Shown one piece after another: positions 8,274 through 16,907 of a DNA stretch of 40,372 nt. Where the stretch lies: contig CAJQNC010000065.1 of NCBI GenBank assembly GCA_905479605.1, positions 1 to 40,372 on the forward strand, given 5' to 3'. Within the stretch, counting starts at the first letter, position 1. Each line of letters opens with the position of its first letter. The notes under the pieces were generated by a model. The model saw only the letters and a list, made by a program, of their open reading frames with translations. It made no database searches and had not been told where the DNA came from. The DNA comes from an uncultured Alphaproteobacteria bacterium. GTDB taxonomy: Bacteria; Pseudomonadota; Alphaproteobacteria; UBA9655. The position numbers and the translations under genes are program-made.

Positions 8274-9377
8274 CTACACAAACTTCTCATACAAGCCCAT
8301 ATAGTTTTCTAACATGATAGAAGACTTGAAAGCTAGGATATATCTTTTTCTTGAAGCTTCACCAAACTGTCTAATCTTTATTTCATCTTTCCATAACATT
8401 AACATACATTGTGCCAGGTCCACAGAATCCCTCGGCTTTATTACGTATCCAGTCTCACCATGAACATTGATATACGAAGTCCCCGTTCCAATTTCACATG
8501 AGATCATTGGCTCACCAAACATTGCAGCCTCAACTAACGACAATCCAAAAGCCTCTGAGCGTAAGTGGGAAGGGAATACAAATGCATAACAAAGCTTCAG
8601 GAGCGTTACTTTATCTTCATCTGAGACATGCCCCAAGAAGTGAATATTCTTGAGCCCATATTCATTTGCTTTCTGCTTCAGAGCATTTTCTTCAGGACCT
8701 GTTCCTATGATAACAGTTGGATAATCCACACCCTTCAATGCATCCAAGAGGATGTGCAATCCCTTATAATAACGTAATACTCCTATGAATAAAAAGAATT
8801 TGCCGCCTACCCTTTTCTTCCAATAATCAAGCTTGTTAGCAGGGGGCTCAGGATAGTTTGATTCCTCCAAACCAAGTGGAATTACAGAAACTTTATCTGC
8901 ATACTCCTGAAGAGTTCCACTGGTTTGAACATAATTGGGTGATGTAGCTATAATTTGGTCGACTGATGACAAAAATCTTTTTTGGAGGGGCTTATAGAGC
9001 TTAAGAAGCTTTCGTTGGCGAACAACATCAGAGTGGTAAGTAACAATTGAGGGTTTGCTTGGACAACAGGTAAGATGAAGTAGGTCAGCAAATGGGTATG
9101 GGTAATGATAATGTATAATGTCTGCTTTTTGGGACAGTTCGCGAAATTTATAAAATGCCTTCAAGGAAAAAGGAGTGGAAGCCACTTCGAACAACGTCGG
9201 TTGATAATGAACTTTATAACCCCCACCATCAACAACTTCTCTTGGCCCGCGATTGAGAGCTAGAACTTCTACGTTAGCCCCCTTCTCTGCCGCACCTTTT
9301 GCAAGCTGGTGAATAACTTGCTCAACACCTCCCATAGAATGGGGAAGTGCCGCTTTATATACATGGAGAATGTTCAT
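8274..9377 (-). CDS. family 4 glycosyltransferase
   Basis: This GT-B fold retaining glycosyltransferase has about 367 residues from MNILHVYK. The N-terminal acceptor loop contains the usual GGVEQV. The donor domain starts at FLFIGVLRYYKG and has VIIGTGPEE, HFLGHVSDE and SEAFGLSLVEAAMFG, the EX7E donor-binding motif. I chose the ATG at 9377, 7 bp after the Wzt stop, because it gives the family's normal beginning. An earlier in-frame ATG at 9434 would overlap wzt by 50 bp. The neighbouring Wzm/Wzt exporter indicates it works on the cytoplasmic lipid-linked chain. The sugar is unknown; GDP-mannose or GDP-fucose is made within this locus. Confidence 0.88.
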   Translation of the reverse strand: MNILHVYKAALPHSMGGVEQVIHQLAKGAAEKGANVEVLALNRGPREVVDGGGYKVHYQPTLFEVASTPFSLKAFYKFRELSQKADIIHYHYPYPFADLLHLTCCPSKPSIVTYHSDVVRQRKLLKLYKPLQKRFLSSVDQIIATSPNYVQTSGTLQEYADKVSVIPLGLEESNYPEPPANKLDYWKKRVGGKFFLFIGVLRYYKGLHILLDALKGVDYPTVIIGTGPEENALKQKANEYGLKNIHFLGHVSDEDKVTLLKLCYAFVFPSHLRSEAFGLSLVEAAMFGEPMISCEIGTGTSYINVHGETGYVIKPRDSVDLAQCMLMLWKDEIKIRQFGEASRKRYILAFKSSIMLENYMGLYEKFV

Positions 9378-9384
9378 AGGTAGA

Positions 9385-10668
9385 CTAGGCAGTTTTCTGA
9401 TCAGAGCTGGAATAACTCCCACTATTAGCTCCACCGGTAAGCTCCCATCTATGAGGTAATGTTATTGCCCCCCAGAAACGTGGCTTGTGTTGAAGCACTT
9501 CAAGGGCTGAAAGCTCTTGCCTATACAAAATTTCAGGCCCATCTGAAATACTTAGATTACCAATATAAAATCCCGGGTTTAATGGCAGTGAAGGTATTTT
9601 AAGAATAAAATTGTTTTTACTTCCTGGAGTAATATCAAAAGAATCATCCTGTAGCTGCGTTGAAAATCCAGTCACATATACTCCTTCTTCTGTCCACAAA
9701 GGAACGCCCATAAAGAAATTACGTGGCTTATGCTTAACACAGAAAGAGGCCTTAAAATACAAATCTTGCCCTGCTATAACCTTAGTAATAGGATTCCCGT
9801 CCGCATCACACCAGAAATGTTCTATATCCTCAATAGCATTCTCATTAAAAAATTGAGGCTTCAAAATATGAGCTTGTTTGGTCTCTGGCGTATCACTTTC
9901 TGGAAACTTCAAGCTCTCATAAACCTCCACGGCCTCCTTAGGATCACCTAGAAAAACAACCTGCCCCTTATTCAAGACAATCACCTTGTCGCAGAAATCG
10001 GTAATCGTCCCCATAGAGTGAGATACGAATACAAAAGCTGAATTCTCACGCATCGAACGGATATGGGCTAGACATTTTTGGCGAAACTGAAAGTCACCCA
10101 CAGCTAAGATTTCATCGATCAGTAGTATGTCAGGACAAACAGAGATCATAATTGAAAAGGCCAAACGCATCTGCATACCAGAACTATAAGTAACAACTGG
10201 GGCATCAATAGCATCACCCAACTCAGCAAAGTCAACAATCTGATCAAATGTGGCTTGCATTTCCTCGGGGCTGCGACCCAACATGGCTCCTCTCAGAAAA
10301 ATGTTTCGCTTTCCACTCGCTGACATCTGAAAACCGGCAGTCAAGTCAATCATAGAGACTACACTGCCTTGCATATATACTTCTCCGGCATCGGGAAGAA
10401 TCTGCCCTGCTAGTATTCGAAGAAGGGTGGTCTTTCCTGCACCATTGAGGCCAATCACTCCTAGGGCTTCGCCCCGCTTAAGAGAAAAACTTACATCTTT
10501 AAGTGACCAAAACTCACCCGGACGAAGTTTATCGGTAGCCAAACTCTTTAAACTCAGAAGCGCACGAGTAAAGTCACTTGCAAACCTTTTACGAGTAACA
10601 GCAGGCCTCCGGGATTGAATCTTACCCAAATTATTCACTTCTACGATAGAGTCTACAGACTTAAACAT
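9385..10668 (-). CDS. wzt: O-antigen/polysaccharide ABC transporter ATPase Wzt with C-terminal cargo-binding domain
   Basis: This 427-residue ATPase powers export of a finished lipid-linked glycan through Wzm. Walker A is GLNGAGKT (73-80), the signature is YSSGMQ (161-166), Walker B is ILLIDE (181-186) and the switch His is H217. Residues about 275-405 form an extra C-terminal domain (FWCDADG, GVPLWTEEG, PGFYIGNLSI). In characterised Wzt proteins this domain recognises a modification on the non-reducing end of the chain. That predicts that the glycan carries a terminal cap, which fits the methyltransferases encoded downstream. The start codon shares one base with the wzm stop, so the pair is coupled. 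Confidence 0.93.
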   Translation of the reverse strand: MFKSVDSIVEVNNLGKIQSRRPAVTRKRFASDFTRALLSLKSLATDKLRPGEFWSLKDVSFSLKRGEALGVIGLNGAGKTTLLRILAGQILPDAGEVYMQGSVVSMIDLTAGFQMSASGKRNIFLRGAMLGRSPEEMQATFDQIVDFAELGDAIDAPVVTYSSGMQMRLAFSIMISVCPDILLIDEILAVGDFQFRQKCLAHIRSMRENSAFVFVSHSMGTITDFCDKVIVLNKGQVVFLGDPKEAVEVYESLKFPESDTPETKQAHILKPQFFNENAIEDIEHFWCDADGNPITKVIAGQDLYFKASFCVKHKPRNFFMGVPLWTEEGVYVTGFSTQLQDDSFDITPGSKNNFILKIPSLPLNPGFYIGNLSISDGPEILYRQELSALEVLQHKPRFWGAITLPHRWELTGGANSGSYSSSDQKTA

Positions 10669-11519
10669 TAAACAAGACCTCGGATTCTGTATTCCATAAC
10701 ATAAAACATTCGCAATGCTTTCACAAATATAACAACGGAAAGTATAGACATGATTATGTATGAAGGGGTGAACATCAATTCTCCCTGAAAAGCAAGGTAG
10801 CGGCTGGCTTCGATAAAAACATAAAACGGGTTAAACTGGTTTAGGAAACTGAGCAGGCCACCTTGTGCCAAAGGAAATAATACCCCACTTATGAAAATGC
10901 CATACTGAAGAACTATCGTGGTCACTCGCGAAACGTCTTTATAGATAACATTCATAAGGCTCAATAATAGTCCCAGACCACCAAAGAAGAAAATTGCAGG
11001 TAGCATAGCTAAAGGCAAGAATAGTACACCCCAGTGGGGCCAACTCTGAGTTGCTAGAACAATCACTGAAACTAACCCCAACCTCACAGAAGTTTCGAAC
11101 ACCAAGTTAGCAAAACCAGCCATTATCGCAGCAATCAATGGGAAGGCCGTCTTCATAGAATCCTTTTGCCGCGACTGAACAACTTGGATAGGAATCTGAA
11201 TACATCCAGCAAAAACAAACCACAGTGTTACACCGTAGGTTATAAAAACGGCTCCGTCGACTCCTTCAAAGGAGGGAAAAACACGGAAACGAGCCAAAAA
11301 CCAATAAATCGTCAAAGGGACGAGAGGTAAAATATAATTCCATAGAGCACCAAAACCCGTTCCGGCAGAGGACGCGCGGAAGTTCTCTTTAAAAACGATT
11401 CGTATATGCTTACGGCTTTTCCAGATTTCCTCAAACAAATGCCAAATAGAATTTTTTACACTCTCCTGACTTCTGCCTGAGGGTGTTATGGTACGCAAAT
11501 GGTTGGTTTGTGAAGTCAT
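10668..11519 (-). CDS. wzm: polysaccharide ABC-2 transporter permease Wzm
   Basis: The 283-residue protein begins with a cytoplasmic stretch containing FKENFRASSAGTGFGALWNYI, an amphipathic gate helix typical of Wzm/KpsM. About six hydrophobic segments follow, with the last ending near the conserved RYLAFQGEL. It forms the membrane channel that moves the undecaprenyl-linked glycan across the inner membrane, with two Wzt subunits. The ATG overlaps the upstream dehydrogenase stop by 4 bp (ATGA). The ABC pathway means chain synthesis is completed in the cytoplasm, and no Wzx/Wzy genes occur in the window. Confidence 0.92.
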   Translation of the reverse strand: MTSQTNHLRTITPSGRSQESVKNSIWHLFEEIWKSRKHIRIVFKENFRASSAGTGFGALWNYILPLVPLTIYWFLARFRVFPSFEGVDGAVFITYGVTLWFVFAGCIQIPIQVVQSRQKDSMKTAFPLIAAIMAGFANLVFETSVRLGLVSVIVLATQSWPHWGVLFLPLAMLPAIFFFGGLGLLLSLMNVIYKDVSRVTTIVLQYGIFISGVLFPLAQGGLLSFLNQFNPFYVFIEASRYLAFQGELMFTPSYIIMSILSVVIFVKALRMFYVMEYRIRGLV

Positions 11520-12454
11520 GCTGCTTTCACCTGTAGGAAGTTGAATATTGTCTCTATCGCCAACCGACTTGTATGCTCAACGGCATCAACTGTATTCGAA
11601 GCATTGTGGGAACCCAAAATACAGCGAGGGTGAGAGCGTAGCGCAGATGCCGAGGATAAAGGCTCTTCCTCGAAAACATCTAAAGCCGCAGAATAAACTT
11701 GTCCATTTTGAAGGGCTTCAATTAATGCCTTTTCATCGATGAGCGGTCCACGCCCCACATTAACAATACGAACACCCTGCTTGGCCTTAGCAAGAGCACT
11801 CTGATTAAGCATATGGCGACTATCCGCACTTAGGGCGCAATTCAAAACAATAAAGTCAGCTTCTTCAAGTCTATTTGGCCATTCTGCAATCTGAATTTCT
11901 TCAGAAATCAAATCCTGATTCACATAAGGATCATACCCAATCACCTGCATATCAGAAGCCAACAACCTCTTAGCAGTCTGCCGCCCAATATCCCCAAGCC
12001 CAACAAGCGCTACTTTTTTCCCAGCGAGGGATATTCCGCAGGGTTTTGGCCATTGCCCTTGGCGAATACCAGCATCAATTTGGAATGTTTCTCGGGCGAG
12101 AGCAATAACATAGCCCATCGCTATATCTGCAACTTCTCTGCCAAACACATTGGGAGTATTCTTGATGGGGATCCCTAAATCACGACAGGCATCAAAATCA
12201 ACATTATCTACCCCTACTCCCCACTTAACGGCAGCTTTAAGAGCGCCCCTTTTTCCTGCTTCAAAGACTTCTCTAGTGGCCGGGTCATCACCAATGATCC
12301 ACCCATCATGCTGAGGAACCAACTCTTTAAGTTCCTCCACAGAAAGAGTCTGTACAACGTTTGGTGTGACACACTCGATACCAGCCTTCTCAAAGATGGG
12401 GCGGAAACTGTCGGCCATCCCTAACATTGGAGGGCATGTAATCATAACTTTCAT
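11516..12454 (-). CDS. D-isomer-specific 2-hydroxyacid dehydrogenase (phosphoglycerate dehydrogenase-like)
   Basis: This is a 312-residue NAD-dependent D-2-hydroxyacid dehydrogenase. The dinucleotide motif GLGDIG is at 152-157 with the acceptor Asp in YDPY (174-177). The catalytic residues are R235 in NVGRGPLID, the Glu in DVFEEEP (259-265) and H283 in GSHNAS. It lacks the C-terminal ACT domain of long SerA forms. Its place, 4 bp overlapping wzm and 3 bp after a sugar-acid cytidylyltransferase, makes a role in making or modifying a sugar acid or glyceryl substituent more likely than serine synthesis. That assignment is an inference from context. Confidence 0.82.
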   Translation of the reverse strand: MKVMITCPPMLGMADSFRPIFEKAGIECVTPNVVQTLSVEELKELVPQHDGWIIGDDPATREVFEAGKRGALKAAVKWGVGVDNVDFDACRDLGIPIKNTPNVFGREVADIAMGYVIALARETFQIDAGIRQGQWPKPCGISLAGKKVALVGLGDIGRQTAKRLLASDMQVIGYDPYVNQDLISEEIQIAEWPNRLEEADFIVLNCALSADSRHMLNQSALAKAKQGVRIVNVGRGPLIDEKALIEALQNGQVYSAALDVFEEEPLSSASALRSHPRCILGSHNASNTVDAVEHTSRLAIETIFNFLQVKAA

Positions 12455-12457
12455 ATC

Positions 12458-13168
12458 TTAACTCGCTGACTTAATTATATTTTCGGCATTTTCTAAAAAA
12501 TACCGATGGGCCGCCAATGCAAAGTCCCAGTCCTCCGGGGTATCGATATCTATTGATTCATACTTTGGCGTCTCATACATCATAGGACTTTCACCAATAC
12601 GGGCAGTCGTTTTCTCGAAACTGTCTTTTGTAAAAAGATAAAGGTTTGAGTTTTCTTCAAACCAAGGCTCAAGGTCTTGTGTTCGAACAAGGCATGAAGG
12701 GTCATGATTAACTGGTGAACAGTCCTCACGATAGAAACGGGTTTGAATTTTATCAACTGTAAACAAAGAGTCTGCATTGCCCTGTTCCAAAGCTGCATCA
12801 AATTTATTCAAAGCATCAGAAATAGTAGAAGCACTTATGAGGGGATTGGTTGTGTGCGTCATGAGATAAATATCGCTATCCACATTTGAAACATCATCCT
12901 CAATGACCTTGTTCATGGACACAAAGTCACCACAAATTTCTTCGGGACGATCTCGAATTTCAATTCGATCAGTTGGCACAAGTCCGTTCTCAGCTAAAAC
13001 AGAACGAGCATCCGTATTGATAATAACCTTATCAACCATAGGAACTGATAGCAAATTATCTAGAACCCAGCGAAACAGGGGCTTTCCATTAAAATCTCTA
13101 AAGTTCTTACCCTTAACTCGTTCGCTATTGGCTTTCATGGGTAATAATGCAACCACTCGCCTGCTCAT
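12458..13168 (-). CDS. NeuA/KdsB-type cytidylyltransferase (CMP-sugar acid synthetase)
   Basis: The 236-residue protein belongs to the CTP-transferase family of acylneuraminate cytidylyltransferases. The N-terminal CTP-binding loop reads LLPMKANSERVKGKN (8-22), followed by GKPLFRW and VIINTDA; MTHTTNPLIS and the late YESIDIDTPEDW are also family-typical. It should couple a 2-keto sugar acid to CMP. The ATG at 13168 has a strong Shine-Dalgarno (AAAGGAG) and lies 44 bp inside the end of the GT2 gene; the CTP-binding loop needs this start. No neuB or neuC gene is in the window, so the sugar acid must come from genes elsewhere. Kdo, neuraminic, legionaminic or a novel acid are all possible. Confidence 0.87.
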   Translation of the reverse strand: MSRRVVALLPMKANSERVKGKNFRDFNGKPLFRWVLDNLLSVPMVDKVIINTDARSVLAENGLVPTDRIEIRDRPEEICGDFVSMNKVIEDDVSNVDSDIYLMTHTTNPLISASTISDALNKFDAALEQGNADSLFTVDKIQTRFYREDCSPVNHDPSCLVRTQDLEPWFEENSNLYLFTKDSFEKTTARIGESPMMYETPKYESIDIDTPEDWDFALAAHRYFLENAENIIKSAS

Positions 13169-14063
13169 GGCTTAACTCCTTTGTTTGCGGATAAAAATAG
13201 GCCTCTTTCTGAGCATGAGACAATTTGCGGTGCTCGTGATTTCCCACATAGCTACCCCAATACTGAAAGAAGCGGTACTGGATAATTTCAGAAAAACACT
13301 TAAAGAATTTTCCACTTCGAAGCGCTGAATACGAATCTATAAGAACACTTGAAAAGGTGTATCTTATCATATCCAAAAAGGTAACGTGTACCTGAGGCAT
13401 AATCTTCTGCAGTGCTATGGATTCTCGCTCGAAGCGCCTCTTGACTTGTGCCCATGTCTCATCATGATAGTGATACACACAGGCCTCTGCTATATACGCA
13501 ATCTTACCACCATCTTCCACTAAACGCTGGGAAAGCTCCATATCCTCAAGACCAGTAAGTTCCTCGTCAAAAAGGTATTTTTTCCAAGTGCTCTTTAAAA
13601 TAGCAGAGTTAGCATTATTGCAATAAAAGCCTACCTGTGGAATCTGGCTTTTCTGAGGGTAATATTTTTCAAAAATTCTACACTCACTGTAGTAACTTTC
13701 AGGACCACCAATTTGACGACCATAGCTATATTCAGCATGACCATCTTCTAATGGCTTACATAAATTGTAAATCCACCTTTTATCTGTTGGAACGCAATGA
13801 CCACTAATGATAATAAGTGCATCACCCGTTGCAGCCTCACAACCTATATTTAAAGAACGGCCAAAAGAAAATTCTTCTTTAGTGATATGCACGACCTTAC
13901 AAGCGTGCTTCTTTGCGATCGAAAGAGTATCATCGGTTGAACCTGAATCAACAACAACAACCTCACACCCCCAAGACTCAATCTCCTGAGATTCAACAGA
14001 ATCTAGAAGCTCATCAAGGTACTTACCTTCATTTAGGGTTCTAATAACTATACTTACCTTCAT
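13125..14063 (-). CDS. family 2 glycosyltransferase
   Basis: This 312-residue GT-A enzyme has IVIRTLNE (5-12) and VVVDSGSTDDT (36-46). The usual DxD position reads SGHC, a variant seen in rhamnosyltransferase-like GT2 proteins. The acceptor-site motif is LTGLEDMELSQRL, and the rest of the acceptor region is aromatic and basic. The start overlaps the MBL-fold gene by 4 bp (ATGA) and its end overlaps the cytidylyltransferase by 44 bp. Being sandwiched between the CMP-sugar gene and the hydrolase, it may use that sugar, although GT2 enzymes more often use UDP-, GDP- or dTDP-sugars. Confidence 0.86.
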   Translation of the reverse strand: MKVSIVIRTLNEGKYLDELLDSVESQEIESWGCEVVVVDSGSTDDTLSIAKKHACKVVHITKEEFSFGRSLNIGCEAATGDALIIISGHCVPTDKRWIYNLCKPLEDGHAEYSYGRQIGGPESYYSECRIFEKYYPQKSQIPQVGFYCNNANSAILKSTWKKYLFDEELTGLEDMELSQRLVEDGGKIAYIAEACVYHYHDETWAQVKRRFERESIALQKIMPQVHVTFLDMIRYTFSSVLIDSYSALRSGKFFKCFSEIIQYRFFQYWGSYVGNHEHRKLSHAQKEAYFYPQTKELSHEQASGCIITHESQ

Positions 14064-14860
14064 ACAGCCTTTCCGTGCGCTTTTGTACTGAATTCATATA
14101 CCAAATTAGAATCCAGACGCAGTTCAAAGTCGGGATTCATACTTTTATATACTGCTCTGATCTCTTCTGGGGTAACACTATTTACCTCAAACATATCCCA
14201 ATGTACAGGAATTACTGTACCTATTCCTATATCCTCTGCCAGGCTAAATGCATCTCGAATAGACATATTTCCTATGATATTCTGGCGATCACGATAGAAA
14301 TTTTGTTCATTCACTGGCAAGAGTGCTATATCTATATTCTCAAAGCCCTTTAAAGCTTCCAGCACTTCATCAGTAAGCCCCGTATCTCCCGCAATATAAA
14401 TTGTATAATTGCTAAACTGCAGAATGTATCCAACAGCACTTAAGTTTCCCTCAGGATCTCTTTGTATCTTAGGATGAGCAGCCGGAACAGTGCATACTCT
14501 AACATTATCCCTTAAGACTACCCAATCTTCCTTACAAGGATGAATTCTTGACTCTTCAATTTCCCACCCCTTAAGTATCTCACAAACTGGAACAGGGCCG
14601 ATAAATTGGCAATTAGGAGAAGCTTTAGAAAGGGCTGGCAATGTATGGGGATCACAGTGATCAATATGCTCGTGAGTAATAAGTATCCAATCTAGATCCG
14701 ATATATCTTCTGGTTTATAGGGTATAGGAGTTAATCGCTTCAAGTCAGAAGAGTCGAGTTCCTGAACTGAATGAGAAAGGTAAGGATCAATACAAATTGA
14801 AATATTGGGCCCCTTAATAAAACACCCAGACTGCCCAAGTAATTCAATAGAATAATCCAC
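14060..14860 (-). CDS. MBL-fold metallo-hydrolase (UlaG-like)
   Basis: The 266-residue protein has the metal site THEHIDHCD (62-70; H63, H65, D67, H68), a later AGDTG Asp ligand and PVHWDMF carrying the last His. This is the UlaG/L-ascorbate-6-phosphate lactonase branch of the metallo-beta-lactamase fold. The start is GTG at 14860, with GAGGGC upstream and one base shared with the fcl stop. Such enzymes hydrolyse lactones, phosphodiesters or thioesters. In this context a lactone or phospho-sugar acid feeding the cytidylyltransferase is an attractive guess but unproven. Confidence 0.83.
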   Translation of the reverse strand: MDYSIELLGQSGCFIKGPNISICIDPYLSHSVQELDSSDLKRLTPIPYKPEDISDLDWILITHEHIDHCDPHTLPALSKASPNCQFIGPVPVCEILKGWEIEESRIHPCKEDWVVLRDNVRVCTVPAAHPKIQRDPEGNLSAVGYILQFSNYTIYIAGDTGLTDEVLEALKGFENIDIALLPVNEQNFYRDRQNIIGNMSIRDAFSLAEDIGIGTVIPVHWDMFEVNSVTPEEIRAVYKSMNPDFELRLDSNLVYEFSTKAHGKAV

Positions 14861-15831
14861 TACGCCCTCAGTTTTTGTTGAACCAGTCCTTTGTATTCGT
14901 CGTAAACGCGTTTTAAACCATCTTCAAGAGAAATACAAGGACTCCAGCCGAGGCTCAACAGAAGAGAGCTATCCATAAGCTTACGAGGGGTTCCATCAGG
15001 CTTGGAGGCATCAAATGCAATAGCACCTTCATAACCGATAGTCTTTGCCACCGTCTTAGCAAGATCAGCAATGGTAACGTCTTCCCCATACCCAACATTA
15101 ATGTGTGAACACATTGGCTGGGTATGATCAGTATAAATCTCTTTATCTAAATTCATAACATGTAAGCATGCTGAAGCCAGATCATCTACATGTAGGAATT
15201 CTCGCTTGACCTTACCCGTCCCCCAAACTTTGACTTCAGGCAAACCACTGATATGAGCCTCATGAAAACGGCGAATAAGCGCCGGAATAACGTGGCTATT
15301 CTCAGGGTGATAGTTATCTCCGGGACCATACAAATTAGTAGGCATTACTGATCTATAGTCCACGCCATACTGGCGGTTATAACTCTCACACATTTTAATA
15401 CCAGCAATCTTAGCAATAGCATATGGCTCATTAGTGGATTCAAGATAGCCAGACAGCAATGTACTCTCTTTCATTGGCTGAGGTGCTTGCTTGGGGTAGA
15501 TACAACTAGACCCCAGAAACAACAGTTTTTTAACGCCAGCTTCCAGAGCAGAGTTAATAATATTAGATTGGATCATCAGGTTTTGGTATATAAATTCAGC
15601 TGGATAAGTATCATTTGCATGGATACCACCCACTTTAGCAGCGGCAAGATAAACCTGATGAGGTCTCTCATGCTGGAAAAATTCATGCACTTCCTGTTGA
15701 CTCAATAAGTCAAGCTCGTTGCGAGAGCGAGTAATAATATTGGAAAATTTGTTTTGTTGGAGCTGCCGAACAATAGAGGACCCAACCATGCCGCGATGGC
15801 CAGCTACAAAAATTTTAGAAGAACTGTACAT
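14860..15831 (-). CDS. fcl: GDP-L-fucose synthase
   Basis: This 323-residue extended SDR has GHRGMVGS (11-18), the FLGSSCIYP active-site strand (105-113; S108/S109 and C110) and YAIAK (Y137, K141), plus [15 protein letters not shown], which carries the catalytic His. It performs the 3,5-epimerisation and 4-reduction of GDP-4-keto-6-deoxymannose to GDP-L-fucose with NADPH in the cytoplasm. Length and motifs match E. coli Fcl (WcaG). It sits 2 bp after gmd, the gene for the preceding step. Confidence 0.95.
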   Translation of the reverse strand: MYSSSKIFVAGHRGMVGSSIVRQLQQNKFSNIITRSRNELDLLSQQEVHEFFQHERPHQVYLAAAKVGGIHANDTYPAEFIYQNLMIQSNIINSALEAGVKKLLFLGSSCIYPKQAPQPMKESTLLSGYLESTNEPYAIAKIAGIKMCESYNRQYGVDYRSVMPTNLYGPGDNYHPENSHVIPALIRRFHEAHISGLPEVKVWGTGKVKREFLHVDDLASACLHVMNLDKEIYTDHTQPMCSHINVGYGEDVTIADLAKTVAKTIGYEGAIAFDASKPDGTPRKLMDSSLLLSLGWSPCISLEDGLKRVYDEYKGLVQQKLRA

Positions 15832-15833
15832 TG

Positions 15834-16907
15834 TTAACCCCTGGCTGTCTTAAATCCACTCTCAGAGAGAAGCGCATCACTTTGCGCCAGTTGAAGATCG
15901 GTCCTTACCATTTCAGATACAAGATCTTGGAAAGAAATTTTAGGTTCCCACCCTAGCTTTTCTTTTGCAAGAGATGCATCCCCCAATAAGGTTTCAACCT
16001 CTGTAGGACGGAAGTAGCGCGGATCTACTTGTACAATTTTCTTCCCATTCCAAATACCCACCTCATCAATACCTTGCCCTTGCCACTCAATGGTCATCCC
16101 TAATTCTTTAGCAGCAGCATTAACAAAATCACGAACACTGTACTGCATGCCAGTAGCAATTACGAAATCTTGAGGTTGGTCCTGTTGCAGCATAAGCCAT
16201 TGCATTTCCACATAATCCCGAGCATGGCCCCAATCACGTTTTGCATCCATATTCCCAAGATATAAGCAGTCTTGCAAACCTAGGCTAATTTTAGCGAGGG
16301 CTCGAGTAATTTTACGAGTTACAAAAGTTTCACCCCGAGTAGGAGATTCATGATTAAACAAAATCCCATTACAACCATATATTCCATAAGCTTCACGGTA
16401 ATTTACTGTAATCCAGTAAGCATAGAGCTTAGCAACTGCATAAGGACTTCTTGGGTAAAAAGGCGTCTTCTCAGTTTGAGGAATTTCTTGAACTTCACCA
16501 TAAAGTTCAGAAGTTGAAGCCTGATAAAAACGTGTTTTCTTCTCTAAACTAAGAATACGTATAGCTTCAAGGATCCTCAGCGTTCCTAAAGCATCAGAAT
16601 TAGCAGTATATTCAGGCTCTTCAAAACTTACAGCAACATGAGACTGAGCAGCTAGATTATAAATTTCATCTGGTTGACACTGCTGAATAATTCTTATTAA
16701 GCTACAGCTATCTGTCATATCCCCATGATGTAATGTCAGCTTTACATTATCCTCGTGAGGATCCTGATAAAGATGGTCTATTCGATCAGTATTAATCAAT
16801 GACGACCTACGCTTAACGCCATGCACTTCGTAGCCTTTATTTAATAAAAACTCAGCTAGATAAGCTCCATCTTGACCTGTAATACCTGTAATTAATGCTT
16901 TCTTCAT
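15834..16907 (-). CDS. gmd: GDP-mannose 4,6-dehydratase
   Basis: The 357-residue extended SDR has [18 protein letters not shown] at its start (4-21), the catalytic TSE (132-134) and YAVAK (Y156, K160), at the same numbers as E. coli Gmd. It turns GDP-mannose into GDP-4-keto-6-deoxymannose, the first committed step to GDP-fucose. The ATG overlaps the galE stop by 4 bp (ATGA), and fcl follows 2 bp after its end. Substrate comes from ManC two genes upstream. Confidence 0.96.
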   Translation of the reverse strand: MKKALITGITGQDGAYLAEFLLNKGYEVHGVKRRSSLINTDRIDHLYQDPHEDNVKLTLHHGDMTDSCSLIRIIQQCQPDEIYNLAAQSHVAVSFEEPEYTANSDALGTLRILEAIRILSLEKKTRFYQASTSELYGEVQEIPQTEKTPFYPRSPYAVAKLYAYWITVNYREAYGIYGCNGILFNHESPTRGETFVTRKITRALAKISLGLQDCLYLGNMDAKRDWGHARDYVEMQWLMLQQDQPQDFVIATGMQYSVRDFVNAAAKELGMTIEWQGQGIDEVGIWNGKKIVQVDPRYFRPTEVETLLGDASLAKEKLGWEPKISFQDLVSEMVRTDLQLAQSDALLSESGFKTARG

